From: Sisyra terminalis
Taxonomy: Eukaryota; Arthropoda; Insecta; Neuroptera; Sisyridae
NCBI GenBank assembly: GCA_958496175.1
Contig: OY292276.1
Span: 52,589,080-52,653,079 of the forward strand
DNA: 64,000 bases
Direction of reading: 5' to 3'
The translations under genes were made by a program, and so were the position numbers. The notes under the pieces are model-generated. The model worked only from the letters and a program-made list of their open reading frames with translations, was not told the origin of the DNA and made no database searches. The number at the start of each line of letters is the position of its first letter. Position 1 is the stretch's first letter. Below are positions 37,986 through 50,010 of the stretch, one piece after another.

Positions 37986-38411
37986 TCAAATCAAGCAATA
38001 CTCAAATAGAGTCACTTGTATGCATCTATTCATTGAGAAGTCAGAGAATAGGGAAGGTAGTAGTATTTCTGTCTCTTTTACTTGTATATGTTATAAATGT
38101 ATACTCAATTGTACTCACAGAAGATAATAATATAATATCAGAGTAGGGGCAGGAGATACTTATAATTCTGTCTCTTTTACTTGCATATGGTAAATGTGTA
38201 TTTTCACTATTTTCACTTGCACTTATAGAAAAGTTGGCAATCATTGAATTTTTTGTTTTGGTATTTGTTATAGAAAACTATTGTTATAATTACGATTTTT
38301 TAACATAAAAATTCAAGTATAAATATGAACTTTTAAATAAAATATTGTAAAGAATAAGATAATAGAAGTTTGTTCCTTGATTACAATGTTTCTATCGTAA
38401 TTTTGATTATT

Positions 38412-38665
38412 CGTGCTCTTGGTATCTTTCTTCTCAATATTTCCACATTTGTGGTTCGATTTTCATTTAATTTTCTCCAGTACCTCATCCCAAGGCTTTT
38501 CAGATGCTTATTTTCTTATAATCCCAGTTTGCAATCCATATAATGTTGATTATTACATACAACACTTAAGCGGCTGCTTTGGAGTTTCCCAGAAATTTTC
38601 CAATCAAAAGATTTTTCTTTCTATTAAACGCATTTTTCACCATAGCTAAACGCTCTTTATTTAAT
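38412..38665. repeat. Diverged dispersed duplication, copy 2
   Basis: It is the partner of 37084-37345 and has a short insertion (aagcggctgct) relative to it. Confidence 0.7.
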
Positions 38666-39599
38666 TAGAGAATTTTTTAAATAAATTAATATGTAAGCGA
38701 ATTTGCAGATATTTCCTTAAAATTTAAATTGGCAGAAAAAAAACTGCCAAACTTTGCCTTGAAATACTTTAAATTTCTACTCTAAATAAAGAAATATTGC
38801 CATTAAAATACTGTGCCGCATTAATAGTCACACGTATGAGAATTAGGCAAAAATTTTGCCAAGGGTACTTGCAAATTAATCACTTGGCATATAGTTTAGA
38901 CTTTAGAGCACACTTGTGTTAATACCACCGGATTTCAAGTATCATAGATTCAGCCACGATTTCCAATGCTCTTAATTGTTTGCAGACAATTTAAATTAGT
39001 ATTCCTCTTGACAAGATTTACTTACTTAATAAAATCAGGGAATAATAATTTTATGATTGAATACAAATTCTCGAGAAAGTAATTTATTTCTGGTTTGCGC
39101 ATAAAAATTGCAAGTTATCTTCATTTTTATTTTTTTTATATATAAAACTCGTTTATTATCGGTGCGAAGTCCATTTGGCACTGTGACTACTATAATCAGC
39201 ATAAAAATATGCGATTGTGACTCATTGGATTTTGTTAAGTCAGAAAATTTGTTCTGGTTTGTTTATATTTTTTTTTTAATTAACAAAAAAAAAAAGATTT
39301 TAACATTTCTTTTTATTAAGTAATTGAAAAGGTCAGCGATTTATCGCATATAGCGAAAGTGATTGGATTAAATTTGATGAATTTGGTGTGATGAAAAGAA
39401 TATGTTACCACCATCATACCATAGGTCACGTACAAGTTTACTGTAGATGCATAAGTTGCAAATTTTTGCAATTTATTTTAAATAAAAAACGTTGTGGAAT
39501 GTAAACTTGACTCATATGAAAAACATTGGACAGAATATCATATTTGTAAAACTGTAAAAATGAATTTATAAATATACAAAGAAGTTTTCTTTTTGACAG
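38666..39599. other. Upstream flank of the first coding exon
   Basis: A/T-rich with homopolymer runs (39255-39295). No TATA/initiator pair stands out. It ends in the putative acceptor at 39599. Confidence 0.4.
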
Positions 39600-39681
39600 C
39601 ACAAACGAAAACATAGTCAATATTTCAACCCTGGCCTAACATATCAAAACCTTGTGCATCGACAATAAAATTGAAGACAAA
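39600..39681 (+). promoter_or_regulatory. 5' untranslated leader of the disordered-protein gene
   Basis: A pyrimidine-rich tract ending in ttttgacag (AG at 39598-39599) is a plausible splice acceptor just upstream of the first coding exon. The 82 bases after it contain an in-frame stop (TAA at 39637) before the ATG, so this stretch is untranslated. If the acceptor is used, the gene has at least one more upstream non-coding exon. Otherwise transcription may start nearby. No TATA box or initiator decides between the two. Confidence 0.4.
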
Positions 39682-40740
39682 ATGTACAAACATAGTCCCT
39701 ATCTTGCTGCCAAACGGTTGACCACACCAAGCGATAGTGAAAATGAAGAACCAAAAATATCGCAACTAACCGATGTTCAGTCTTTCAAAGCGGAAAAAGA
39801 ATCATCCGAATCACCATATCATTCATCTGTAGACATATGTGATAGTTCAACGAAAATTTTAGATATTTTACATAAAACAATCGAAATATCATCGACCACA
39901 ATACGGGAAGATGTTCACGATTTCAAAGCAAAAACCGAGGACAAGTCCCTGTTCCACGGCTCGGGCCATCACTGGTTCCCCTGTTACACCAAACATAAGC
40001 CAACGATCACCAGTGATCATAAATCCAAACGTAGCATATTAGACCCCATACGTCGATGGAATTCATTTCACACAAAGAATGCAAAAAACACAACCATGAC
40101 AACCTTGCAAAGCAAATTGTGCAATGCCAGCGAAAGTTTAGTGACTGCTGTTATAAACCAGGATAAAGTGCAATATCAATCCGACATTGGCAGTAATGAA
40201 TGCGTGATGATGGTTGAAACCAGTGGGCATAAAACACGTTGCAAAAGTGAATCAAATTTTTTGGAAAGTCAAGACCCGAAAACGACCCCAAATGGCCGAC
40301 GACAACGAACCTACTCGGACAGTTTCAAACGCATGTACAACGAAAAACCGGATCTTTCTCCGGCCAAAAACCGCTGCAATAGTGCACTAAGTTTTTCGCA
40401 ACGTCCCAATGGAAACGGAAACGAAATCAAAGGCATTTTAAAAGTGTCCAAAGAAAATTTACGTGTGTCGGAATCAATTCGTGTGAGAACTTATTCTGAT
40501 AGTTCAATACTAACGAGTGACATGAAATGTTTTGCGGAAGAAGAGCCCAACAGTGCTCGGGATGTTCAGGATATCACTGAATATTGTTCAGATGTTTCTC
40601 GTACTTGTGAACGAAGTCCACTTCCGGCGTCTGTACCTTTATCTGTAACACAACAAAATGCTCAGCCTGAGAGAAATGTATGTCAAAGTTCTTCGCTCTT
40701 ATCTTCGACAATGTTGAACAACCAGACTTCTGTTTCATCG
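39682..40740 (+). CDS. First coding exon (residues 1-353) of an unrecognised Ser/Thr-rich protein
   Basis: This is the longest open frame in the window and is clearly richer in G/C than its surroundings. I start it at the ATG at 39682: the context is gacaaaATG, and an in-frame stop lies at 39637. The exon ends at a clean donor (tcatcg/gtatgt); the frame runs on only eight codons into the intron. The product is hydrophilic and Ser/Thr/Asn/Lys-rich, with no signal peptide or membrane segment, so it is probably disordered and intracellular. Visible motifs are a basic/aromatic patch RRWNSF around residues 124-129 and two copies of RTYSDS, at 209-214 and 269-274. These resemble basophilic-kinase or 14-3-3 type sites, which is inference. 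The exon leaves in phase 0, matching the exon at 54998. I do not recognise the family. Confidence 0.85.
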
Positions 40741-40988
40741 GTATGTGTGTTGTTTTACGATAAATGACTTTCAAGGGCTTTCATCGTGTTCTTACTACCT
40801 ACTTTTAATGGACTTCTTTCCCATTATATTGAACACTCAAAATTCCTTACCTACTACAAGAGAGAAAAAAAAAAGTTAAAATTTCGCAAAAAATTAATCA
40901 ATTTCAATGGTTTTCCCAATAATTATACACAGTACTATTGGATTCTTTCACTTTATGAATTCCTCTCAAAAATATAGCAGGGTTCATA

Positions 40989-41149
40989 CAAGGTTTATAA
41001 ATTACACAGGTTGTCCCATTAGAAAAAAAAATATGACGTAATACGAAGAATTTTGAAATTTGAATCAGTGTGAAGATATGTGAAGATACGAATCTCTCCT
41101 GGATATGTCACGTAGCGCATGAGGCCACCTGTGTATTTTATAAACCTTG
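40989..41149. mobile_element. MITE (161 bp) with ~22-bp terminal inverted repeats and 9-bp target duplication
   Basis: The left end CAAGGTTTATAAATTACACA matches the complement of the right end (CAAGGTTTATAAAATACACA). The direct repeat gggttcata flanks both sides (40980-40988, 41150-41158). A 9-bp duplication is typical of Mutator-type transposons. It lies inside intron 1, about 250 bp after the donor. Non-coding. Confidence 0.8.
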
Positions 41150-41645
41150 GGGTTCATATGGCCTGCCACGTTTTCGATTAAAACTCAAGAAATCGTTTTG
41201 ATACTGAATATAAAAAAAAATACCAAATTTTCAGCTTCTTATCTCAAACGGCTTTTGAGTATTTCAAAAAATTTCCCTGAATTTGGCCAAATTTTCCATT
41301 TGATCCCCGAGTTTCAATCGAAAAGCCGCGGAGCCACTTTTCCCATACAAATTAACAGTTCAATTTACTCTAAATTCAAATGTTTATTATTTCTGGGCAT
41401 TTAAGTAACATTTGATAAACTACTAAAAGACTAAAATTAGATTTCCATAGTAGACATTGCTATGTTATTGGTGTTAAAATCAACTTAATAAGTCAATGGA
41501 TCAATCAGAAGGGGGTGAAAGATTTATCATTATAAGGTACCGTTTGCATAGGAGATACAATAATCTCCGAGGTTAGCAATATTAGTAATAAGAAGACAAT
41601 TCAGGTTGTTTAAGATCGGTTTTATTTTATTTGATGTTTTTTAAT

Positions 41646-41699
41646 ATTCAAATTAGCTACGTTTCGTTATGTATCGTAACTTCATTAGACTTCTTGAAT
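41646..41699 (-). ncRNA. Hammerhead-like motif, family H1
   Basis: On the minus strand: CTAATGA (one core change from CTGATGA), stem II GTTACG-ATA-CATAAC with one wobble or mismatch, GAA, ACGT palindrome, triplet GUA, and stem I ATTCAA/TTGAAT intact. The G5 change should disable it. Confidence 0.55.
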
Positions 41700-41764
41700 C
41701 ACAAAAAATGTATTAGTTTCAATTTAAATTCAATAAAATAAATATTGTTTTTTTATTTATTTTT

Positions 41765-41815
41765 AGAAAGAAGCATGATGAAGTTATGATACCTAACGAA
41801 ACGTAGTTAATTTGA
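41765..41815 (+). ncRNA. Hammerhead-like motif, family H1, opposite arm
   Basis: ATGATGA (C3 changed), stem II GTTATG/CCTAAC decayed, GAAACGTA intact. Probably inactive. Confidence 0.5.
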
Positions 41816-42214
41816 TTTAATATTAAAAAACATTAAAGAAAATTAAAAACAATCTTAAACATTCTGAATTATCTTCTGTTGTTTATATATATTAGAGCGA
41901 GGAAAGGAAAGGTGTTTCTTTTCGAATTATTCATTCTGGATTTGATCATTTCTGCATAAATAAATTCCTACATTTCTAGCAGAAACATTTGAACCCGGCA
42001 TAAATAATAAAGAATATCAATTACAGTAATGAAGAAAATAACCATGCCAGAGTATCATACGATTTTCCACCCTAAATACGAAGAATATTTACGATATTGT
42101 TTACCTTAGGGGTTGTTTGACACCCATTTACAAATAGCATCCAAGAGTGATGGACCCTTCCATGTCTTATTATGAAATTGACTTATTTGGTAATTCATTT
42201 AAATTTTAAATTTT

Positions 42215-42445
42215 TTCCATTGACTTTGAACAGTTGTACTGTTTATACAATATATGAAATATGTTGGGGGCTTATTTATGTAATATGATTAACAAAAGTG
42301 AAATGTATTCATAAATTTGAATAGATCAAACAAATGAATTACTGACGTATTGCTCAGATACGTATTTCGATTGCCAAGCAGTAATTCATTTGTTTGAACT
42401 TTTCTTCAAATTTATTTTTATAATTTACTTTTCTAAATTATATTA
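42215..42445. mobile_element. Compact H2 foldback with partial hammerhead
   Basis: The outer part (gactttgaacagttgtact, tatacaatatatgaaatatg) matches other H2 copies. The centre is an inverted repeat, caaatgaattac and gtaattcatttg, enclosing tattgctcagatacgtattt and gattgccaagca. The CTGATGA side has been lost where the arms meet. Confidence 0.65.
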
Positions 42446-42624
42446 CATAGATGGTAATTAATTGTTACACCAATGACATAGCAACGTCTATCAAAATTTG
42501 AGGTAGTTTTGATTTCCTAGGAACTTATATTGGGCCTTTTTTTATACTGTACTTTGTATAATAGTTTGTAACGAGGCATTTTATCGCAAACGTTTACAAT
42601 AATCATGAAAAATAGTAACAAGTA

Positions 42625-42900
42625 TAATAATTAAATTGTGGGCAATAAGGACGAAGCTTTTTGTGGAATATTATTTATTTTATCGCCAACGTTTCGTCAG
42701 TCATTCCTGACTTTCAGGGCTCAAAATTTAAAAATGACTCCACAAATGTCATAAAAATAAGCTGTAAAATGACCCAACTGGTAGAACAACAAACCAAGAA
42801 TACAATTTGGTATTGATAAATAAAAAATTGTTTAAAAAACATTATTGAAAAAAAATATGAAGTTTCGGCCTTATTGCCCACAGTTTAATTATTATATTTG
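42625..42900. mobile_element. Foldback element with hammerhead, family H4
   Basis: The termini are near-exact inverted repeats: attgtgggcaataagg at 42636 and ccttattgcccacagt at 42868, extended by taattaa/ttaatta. The minus-strand hammerhead block lies just inside the left end. No protein-coding content. Confidence 0.7.
42685..42720 (-). ncRNA. Degenerate hammerhead-like motif, family H4
   Basis: On the minus strand: stem I GCC/GGC, core shortened to CTGAAAG, stem II GTCAG/CTGAC with loop GAATGA, GAA, ACGT palindrome, triplet GUU. The two-base deletion in the core should abolish activity. Confidence 0.5.
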
Positions 42901-45292
42901 AAAAGACAAGGACTTAAACAACATGAATAGTAGCAAGTTTTGTCATTTTTCCATTGCTATGATTTCTCATAGAAAAAAATTTTTAAAGTATTTTTTTTTA
43001 ATTTAAATCCCTTGATTAATACCATAGTTACTCAATCGTAAGTAAATCCAGAATGAAAACTATTAACCACTGATAGACTAGTTCAATTTTCCCAATCGAA
43101 TTTACTGTCCATAATGCAATTGAAATATCAGTCTAACCATATGAAATTAAATAGCATAACTAATTAAATTTGTAATGGGATTTTGGCCTTATCATTCATA
43201 GTAGATTAAACAATTTTGAAATTGATTCATTTACCCCTAAAATGCAGTGAAATTGAAACGCATTTTACGCAAGAAGGAAAGATAAATCTGTTCATTATAA
43301 TAAACCAGGGTGGTAAGAACGCTTTTAAGCCGAAATTAATTTACAACGAGAAAAACGTATATTTGCCGTACATTGAAAGTAGGACTCGATTAAAATAAAT
43401 CGATTTCGTTAAAAACCTGATTTATCGATACATATTTTTTTTAATTATAAAATTAAAATTTATCGTTTCGTAAAAGTAAAAATGACGGTTGCAAGATTGA
43501 TGTCGTTGATTCTTATCTGTGAAATCGAAATTGATAACTGAAATGATTTTAGAGAAAGTAGTCGACGAGGTATGTTTTATGATAATGGGGAATCCTTTTA
43601 GCATTGAAAACGAGTTAATCTAATTACCCACAGGCTTTTTAGCTTGATAATCGCTTTTTTACCTTTCGGTTCTTTGTTTTAATCCTTTCATGGGTTCGGT
43701 TGTATAAAGCCGGAAGAGCTTCAAAGCTCATTTGAAATGAAATGGTGCTTTGTGAAATAGCGTTGAAAAGCATAATCTAGTAAAAGTGAACTTTAAGAGT
43801 GTTTCTATTGTGGGATAATGGTAAATGATAGGATAATTATTTTTTTTTTTGCTTAAAACCATCTAACGCAATAGTATACATAAAATTTTTAGGTTTTATC
43901 ATAACAAATTAAACCCAAAATTGAGGAAATCTTTATGATGATTTCTAGATTTTCTTACTGAGCTATTAAACGTTTATTCATAGTATTACCAAGCAAAAAT
44001 TTCTAGATATTGTAATAATTGTTTTTACCAACTTGAAAGAAGTAATTTAAGCAAACACCATTGCAAGACCCTTAAAGAAAGGTGGTATAAAGTAATAAAA
44101 TATGTTTTATGGTATCTTTTAAGTAAAAGAAGATTTTTTGAGATCTTAAGGGTGTAAAAAAATTAAGACTTATAAAATACCTTTGAAAACATTTTGGTAC
44201 TAGAAAAGGGTGAAATTCTATAGAAATTATTTCATAATCGTAACAGTTATGTTTCAGTTGTAAAAAAGGATTTTTTTTGCGTTACTATAAGTGAAGTTGT
44301 TACCAACAATGGTCTTGAGACTTAATTTTTTTTATTTAAATTTAAAAGTTCTTAAAAGTGTCAATTTTTTCCCCAAATTGATCGTTATTAACCAATTGTG
44401 GATCTCTCTTGAACTTTGAATGATTAATTTGTTATATTCTTCACAAATAATCGAAAACAATCAATTTATTGTTAAAATTACTTTAAAAAATTTAGAAAAT
44501 AATAGTTTAAGAATTGAATTAGAAATTGACTTACGGGATAACTGCCAAGAATGCATCCTTCAATGAGGTATACGAAAATAAATCTTTAAAGCACAGATGC
44601 ATTAAGTTGAAATTTCAACTTATATTACTGTAATTTTTCCAAGAAAATATTGTTTTAATGTAAATTCCTTATTTGAACATTTCCTTATAGAGTTAAAGTT
44701 CTTTGGGAAAACGTTATTTTATCTCTACTTTATGCACAAAAATCGCATTTTATATCATTTTCTAACAGTCTTTATTGCCATATATATTGCAGCAATGGAA
44801 ATCACATATTAGCTACTTGGTAGAACTATCATTATGCAAAAATAAGTAAAAAAAGTAGCATTTTATATCTCTTACATTGTGAATATTTCGAAAACAAACT
44901 ATTTGCGAAAGTGGTATCTTTTTTTTCCTTTGATCTGGGGGCTTCTTATGAGAGTCCTGAAAGGACTATTGCGCCCCAGTTAAAGTGGTATCTTACAATC
45001 TTATTTGGTTAAATAATGCCAATATTTATGTATTAGATTTACGTATTTAAATATATTTCTTTCTTAAATTCTAGTTGGCTAAGATCAACCCCCATTTTAA
45101 AAAGTAAACCGAATACATTCTCTAAAAAATTGGGTAATAACAGAATTAGGTGTAAATAGTATTAAGCAGACTTCTTAGAGTTCACCTAAGAATTTATTTT
45201 GTGCTTACACAAAAAATTGTGTTAAAAAACATTCGTATAAAATAAGATTTTTTTTTCTTTTTGACTCCGATTAAATATGTATAAACAAAGTT
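42901..45292. other. Intronic A/T-rich interval, one small hairpin
   Basis: At 44936-44981 an imperfect hairpin ctgggggc..gcgccccag encloses agtcct-gaa-aggact. Around 43700 tataaagccggaagagctt includes a TATAAA word, not obviously a promoter. No gene seen. Confidence 0.4.
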
Positions 45293-45898
45293 AGGTGTAT
45301 ATTAGACTAATTCAAAAAAAAATGATGATTTTATTTCTTAATTGTATCGAAAATATTGTTGAAAATGACAAAAAAAATCCTGTGAAAGTTTAAGCTCTTA
45401 ATATTAATATTAAGAAGTGCCGCATCGCAAATTTCGATTTTCCATTTAAATAACATGGGAACAATATTCTCTTGCACTTTGGAATTTTATAGCTCACGTT
45501 GGTGATAATATTTCGGAATGACTAAGGTATATTCTTGTAGAAAATTGAACGATCTACAAAAAAGATCTCTTACAAGTTTTTGATATATTTATTTCTTCAA
45601 AAGTTATTCGAGGTCAAAGTTGAACTAAAGAGAAATTTTAATATTTTTTCAATATTTTGACGCAACCATTCAATTTTATGAGAAAATTTTATAGGACATT
45701 TTTTGTAGAGCACTTTTTTTCCGATAACTTATCTCCATAAAAGTTTTTGATATTTTTCACACGTCCTAAGTTATTTGCATTAAACTGAAAATATTCGTAA
45801 TTTTATTATTTTAAATTAATAATATTCCCTGAATTATAAATTTTTAACATATTTTTTTTTTTGTTATTAATAATTATTTTTTTTATAAAAGTTTTTGA
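45293..45898. mobile_element. Foldback-derived repeat, family F3, copy 1
   Basis: It starts ttagactaattcaaaaaaa and carries cgaaaatattgttgaaaatg, taagctcttaatattaatat and gggaacaatattctcttgca, then ttattcgaggtcaaagttga. The copy at 48243 is collinear. The plan (TAGAC-type end, tetra-A/T word ttaatattaa, ttttttgtagagca) is shared with F1 and F4, so these are related foldback families. Confidence 0.75.
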
Positions 45899-46145
45899 TA
45901 AGGTAATATATAAGAAGATATTCCAATCTTGCAAATCATAATGGATTATGTGTCAAGATGTGGCGTCACCTCAGGTGTACTAAAGTACTAACTTAAACCG
46001 GAATTATGTACTTTTATACAAGGTTCCCAAAGGTAACTAAGATAATCTAAGTTAGTATCCCAAGCACACTTGTGGAGGTGCCCCATTTTAGCACATTTTC
46101 CATAATGCATTACAAGATTGAAATACCTTCTTCTACATTACCTTA
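45899..46145. mobile_element. MITE family T, copy 2
   Basis: Ends TAAGGTAATATATAAGAAG and the complement of TAAGGTAATGTAGAAGAAG give a good ~35-bp inverted repeat. The interior follows copy 1 at 28718 (ccaatcttgcaa, ggcgtcacc, ggtgcccc). It lies directly against the F3 copy. Confidence 0.8.
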
Positions 46146-48242
46146 ACAATAGAAAGATATGAAAGTATAACTCTGACTAATATTATTGGCGATATTGCAC
46201 TGGCGGCAGTATTCAATCAAGTATTAGTTCCGTGAAATAATAATCTCAGGAATTTCCTTACCTATGACCGGTTACTCATAAGTCGTTGAAAACCTAAATA
46301 TTAGACTTGTTAAAATATTCGTTAGGGTTACAATATTATACGTTACAAATCTCGGAAAATTTAATGAAAAAGAGTTCTTTGTTTTTATTAGAATCATGAT
46401 ATCCCGTGTTATTAACCATTATTGATTTTAACTTACTATTTCTCAGAACTCATTACAGCCATTGATTAGAAGAATCGTAAATTTAAAAATCTTATAAGTT
46501 TTTTTTTGCAACTTTGCGTCATCTTAATAACGTTCACATCTAAACGAGACCGACAAATGCTGAGAACTTTTTATTTATTAGTTAATTTTAAAACAAAATA
46601 CATATACATAGAGAATTTCCTAGTCAAAATAAACGTTTATTTTAATATAACAAATTTTGACAATGTTTTTTTTTTAAAATAAAATAGTTCAATGATCTTT
46701 CGATTATTTGACTGATGAAAATCTCCAAATTGCCTTCATATCCCTGAATATAAAACATGTGGGCAGAATTTAACATCAGTTCCATTTTTATTTGTCAAAT
46801 CATCATTGATCTTAACTGTTTTGATTTAAATTGTAAATATTTTTCAATCCCACATAATTATACAAAGCAACATTGTCTTTCAACCTAATTATTGGGGATA
46901 TTTAAGCAAAAAATCAAATCATCCATTGATTATATTTTGCCGAATAAAACGATGCAATTTATGTGCAAATGCATAATGATGAAAAGTCGTTTTTATTTTC
47001 GAAACCTTGATTTGAAAAGTAATAATAGGAACACAGCTCATAAAAAGATGACATAATTGAGACGATGAGTCTCATTATTTTTGTTCATCTAGCAAAAAGT
47101 GAAAGATTTTGTAATTTATGACACAGCTGGAAACGTTGGGTGATGGAAACAATTCAAGCATTTAATAATTTGGTTTGGCCAGAATGAAAATGCTTTATGA
47201 TTTTTTGTTGGTTTGATAATCCAATTATATAAAAATCACGCAAATGACATATTTTTTGAATGGCACCTTGTTTATGAAAATGCTAACCTTGGTGGAAAGC
47301 TCTAACCTTGTGACCATCATGGTAATTAAAAAGTCTTGTAAATTAAAACGGTTGATTTAGACGCAAAAAAAAAAAAAGTTATGTAATGATTTATTTTGTG
47401 AAAATTTTCCACAAGTCTTCAGTGTTTCAGCGAAACGTTAATCAAGTGGAAAAGTAATTTATTTAAAATCCAATTAGTCCTTATACGATAACATAAAGTT
47501 GATTAACATATGTGTTGTATGAAATATTGTATGAGGGTCCATTAGACTACTGAATTGATTTCCTAATGAAATAACGATATAGAATTCAATCGTTGCACCC
47601 GCATTTCATGTGAACGACTCGAAATTCATTTCCCTGTCGACAAACAATAATTAGCAAATTATAGTTCATATTCACTCGTATGTAATAATTTAATATTTCA
47701 CTCCATTTTACTAGAACTGATGTGCTGTTCAAATTCAATAAATTTAAACGCCAGAAATTTTAAATGGACACTTGTTTGCACATTAATTTTCTATAGTCAA
47801 CAGTTTTGCGTAACGTTTCCATTGTAGGACTTTAATATGCATGCGTAATATGAAAAGGCGTATTTTTCGTCCTACACGAGTTTCAGATTTCATTTTTCAA
47901 TTATGTTGAATGAATGAATTTTCCTCGCGGAATGAGGAATCCGTGGGGAATTTTCATGTCGCTTTATTTGAAAAATCTATAATATTATAATGAATATTAA
48001 ATCTATACGTTTTCCATTTTCCGTTGAGGGAATGAAAAGATTAATGGTTGAAAAATTAAATCATTGAAATTATATTTTAATACTCCTTTTATTAATATAT
48101 TAAATTTATTAAATTTATATTAAGTATATGGATTTTAACATAATATTAATTTATAATTGAATTTTTTTACTTAATTCCATAAATATTTACTGCCTTAACA
48201 ATCTGAAATGAAAAATCTTTAATTTGAATTTATATATCATTA
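46146..48242. other. Intronic A/T-rich interval, no feature seen
   Basis: Ordinary A/T-rich sequence. No repeat or exon recognised. Confidence 0.4.
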
Positions 48243-48870
48243 GTCTGTATTAGACTCAAAAAAAATTATGAATTTTTTTTCTTAATTATATCGAAAATAT
48301 TGTTGGGAATGACAAAAAAATCCTGTGAAAGTTTAAGCTCTTAATATTAATTTTAAGAGGTGCCGCATTGCAAATTTCGATTTTCCATTTAAATAACATG
48401 GGAACAATATTCTCTTGCACTTTGGAATTTTATAGCTCACGTTGGTGACAATATTTCGGAATGACCAAGGTATATTCTTGTAGAAAATTAAACGACCTAC
48501 GAAAAAAGTTTTAAACAAGTTTTTGATATATTTATTCCATCAAAAGTTATTCGAGGTCAAAGTTGAACTACAGAGAAATTTTAATTTTTTTTCAATATTT
48601 TGACGCAACCATCAATTTTATGAGACAATTTTATAGGACATTTTTTGTAGAGCACTTTTTTTTCTTCAACTTATCTCTATAAAAGTTTTTGATATTTTTC
48701 ACAGGTCCTAAGTTATTTAATTAAAATAAAAAATAAAAAAAATTATGTTAAAAATATAATAATTCAGAGAATTTTCAGTTTAATGCAAATAACTTTGGAC
48801 CTGTGAAAAATATCAAAAATTTTAATGGATATAAGTTTAAGGAAAAAAAGTGCTCTACAAAAAATGTATA
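48243..48870. mobile_element. Foldback-derived repeat, family F3, copy 2
   Basis: It is collinear with 45293-45880, same strand, 2.95 kb downstream. Its 3' part folds back on itself: the block near 48665-48705 (tctctataaaagtttttgat, cacaggtcc) recurs inverted at 48790-48868 (ggacctgtgaaaaatatcaa, gtgctctacaaaaaatg). Confidence 0.75.
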
Positions 48871-49732
48871 GATGTAATGCATAGATGTTGGATTCTGTAC
48901 TTTATAATGCCCCAAATAATAATTACAAGTTTTTGTACAAAACATATTTTGCTTGGCTTTCAATTAATGAAAAAGTTTCACCGTGCAAGTTGATTATTGT
49001 AATATGAATTTTGTTTCAAGTTTCCCAAAGCTGTTTTCCAGTTTTTGGTGAAAATCGGTTGATTACAAATTAAACTTTTTCAACTTTGAGCTTTTGAAAC
49101 TAAAAGCTTTTCGTAATTCCGAGTAACTTGTATTAAATATTTAATGCTAGCGGACTTTGTTACAATCATTATTAAATATTTAAACGTGAAAACATTTCTT
49201 CTTAATGAAAAACACTTGGAAGAAAGCTGACCTGATTTGATAATGCAGATTTTACCAAAATGTTTCTTTTTAAAACTAAGAAATCGTTAATTGCTAGTAT
49301 AATAATTTATAATATGTTTCTATATAGGGACTAAAATAGCTGGAGATCTTCCCTAGTTGTTAAAATTTGTGCGGATTTTTGGCTTATAATAGATAAAATA
49401 GGGACACAGGGAATATAATAAGTCTAAGATTCTTCAAACTTCATTTTGGTAAACTGTATAGGAAGAAAAAATATAACTTATTAGTTGATACCGGCGTTTT
49501 ATATGAGGGTTTTGTAACCAAATGGTAAACATAGCATCTTTGATGTAGGCTGTGAGGAAACAACGAAAATAATTAAGGTTGCCAACTCTCCAGTTTTAGC
49601 CCGGAGTTTCCAGAAAAAATAAAATTACTCTGAACTCCAGTTAACAAAAATCAATCTCCACGTCTTTCAATTTAACAAAAATAAAAGTTTCTTCACTACC
49701 CTCGAGCGATAACAATTGATTCTATAGTTATT
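48871..49732. other. Intronic A/T-rich interval, no feature seen
   Basis: Nothing recognised on either strand. Confidence 0.4.
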
Positions 49733-50010
49733 AAAAAGGTAAAAATAAATTTATGAACTGAATTTTTGTACTGATTTCACCATCGATATTAAGGCGATAT
49801 TAGCCTATTAATGGGAGTCGTAAGCTATTTAGTCATACATCAAAGTGAGGGGTGCAATTTTGTTTATAATTTGGTAACATGGAACACCCCTCACTTTCAT
49901 GTACAATTAGATAGCTTAGGATTCTCATAAATTGGCTAATATTGCCTTAATATCGATAGTGCAGTCAGTACAAAAATTCGGTTCATAAGTTTATTTTTAC
50001 CTTTTTAATA
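49733..50010. mobile_element. Near-perfect ~278-bp palindrome, related to foldback F2
   Basis: The outer arms aaaaggtaaaaataaa and the complementary tttatttttacctttt are followed inward by gaatttttgtactga, atcgatattaaggc, and gtcgtaagctatttag with its diverged complement. The centre (gtgaggggtg / cacccctcac) is shared with 32283-32460. At 50105 ccaaaattcagcacgataaa also belongs to F2. Confidence 0.75.

Larger units (their letters stand above)
41585..41880. mobile_element. Hammerhead-bearing foldback, family H1, copy 3
   Basis: Inverted arms gacaattcaggttgtttaag and the decayed cttaaacattctgaattatc, each with an acgtttcg-type hammerhead block. The centre is short and T/A-rich. It lies in intron 1 of the + strand gene. 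Confidence 0.8.

Noticed and set aside
47415..47450. Another hammerhead (gaaacgtt near 47434)
   Set aside because: GAAACGTT is present, but no CTGATGA-like core or stem-II hairpin lies before it.
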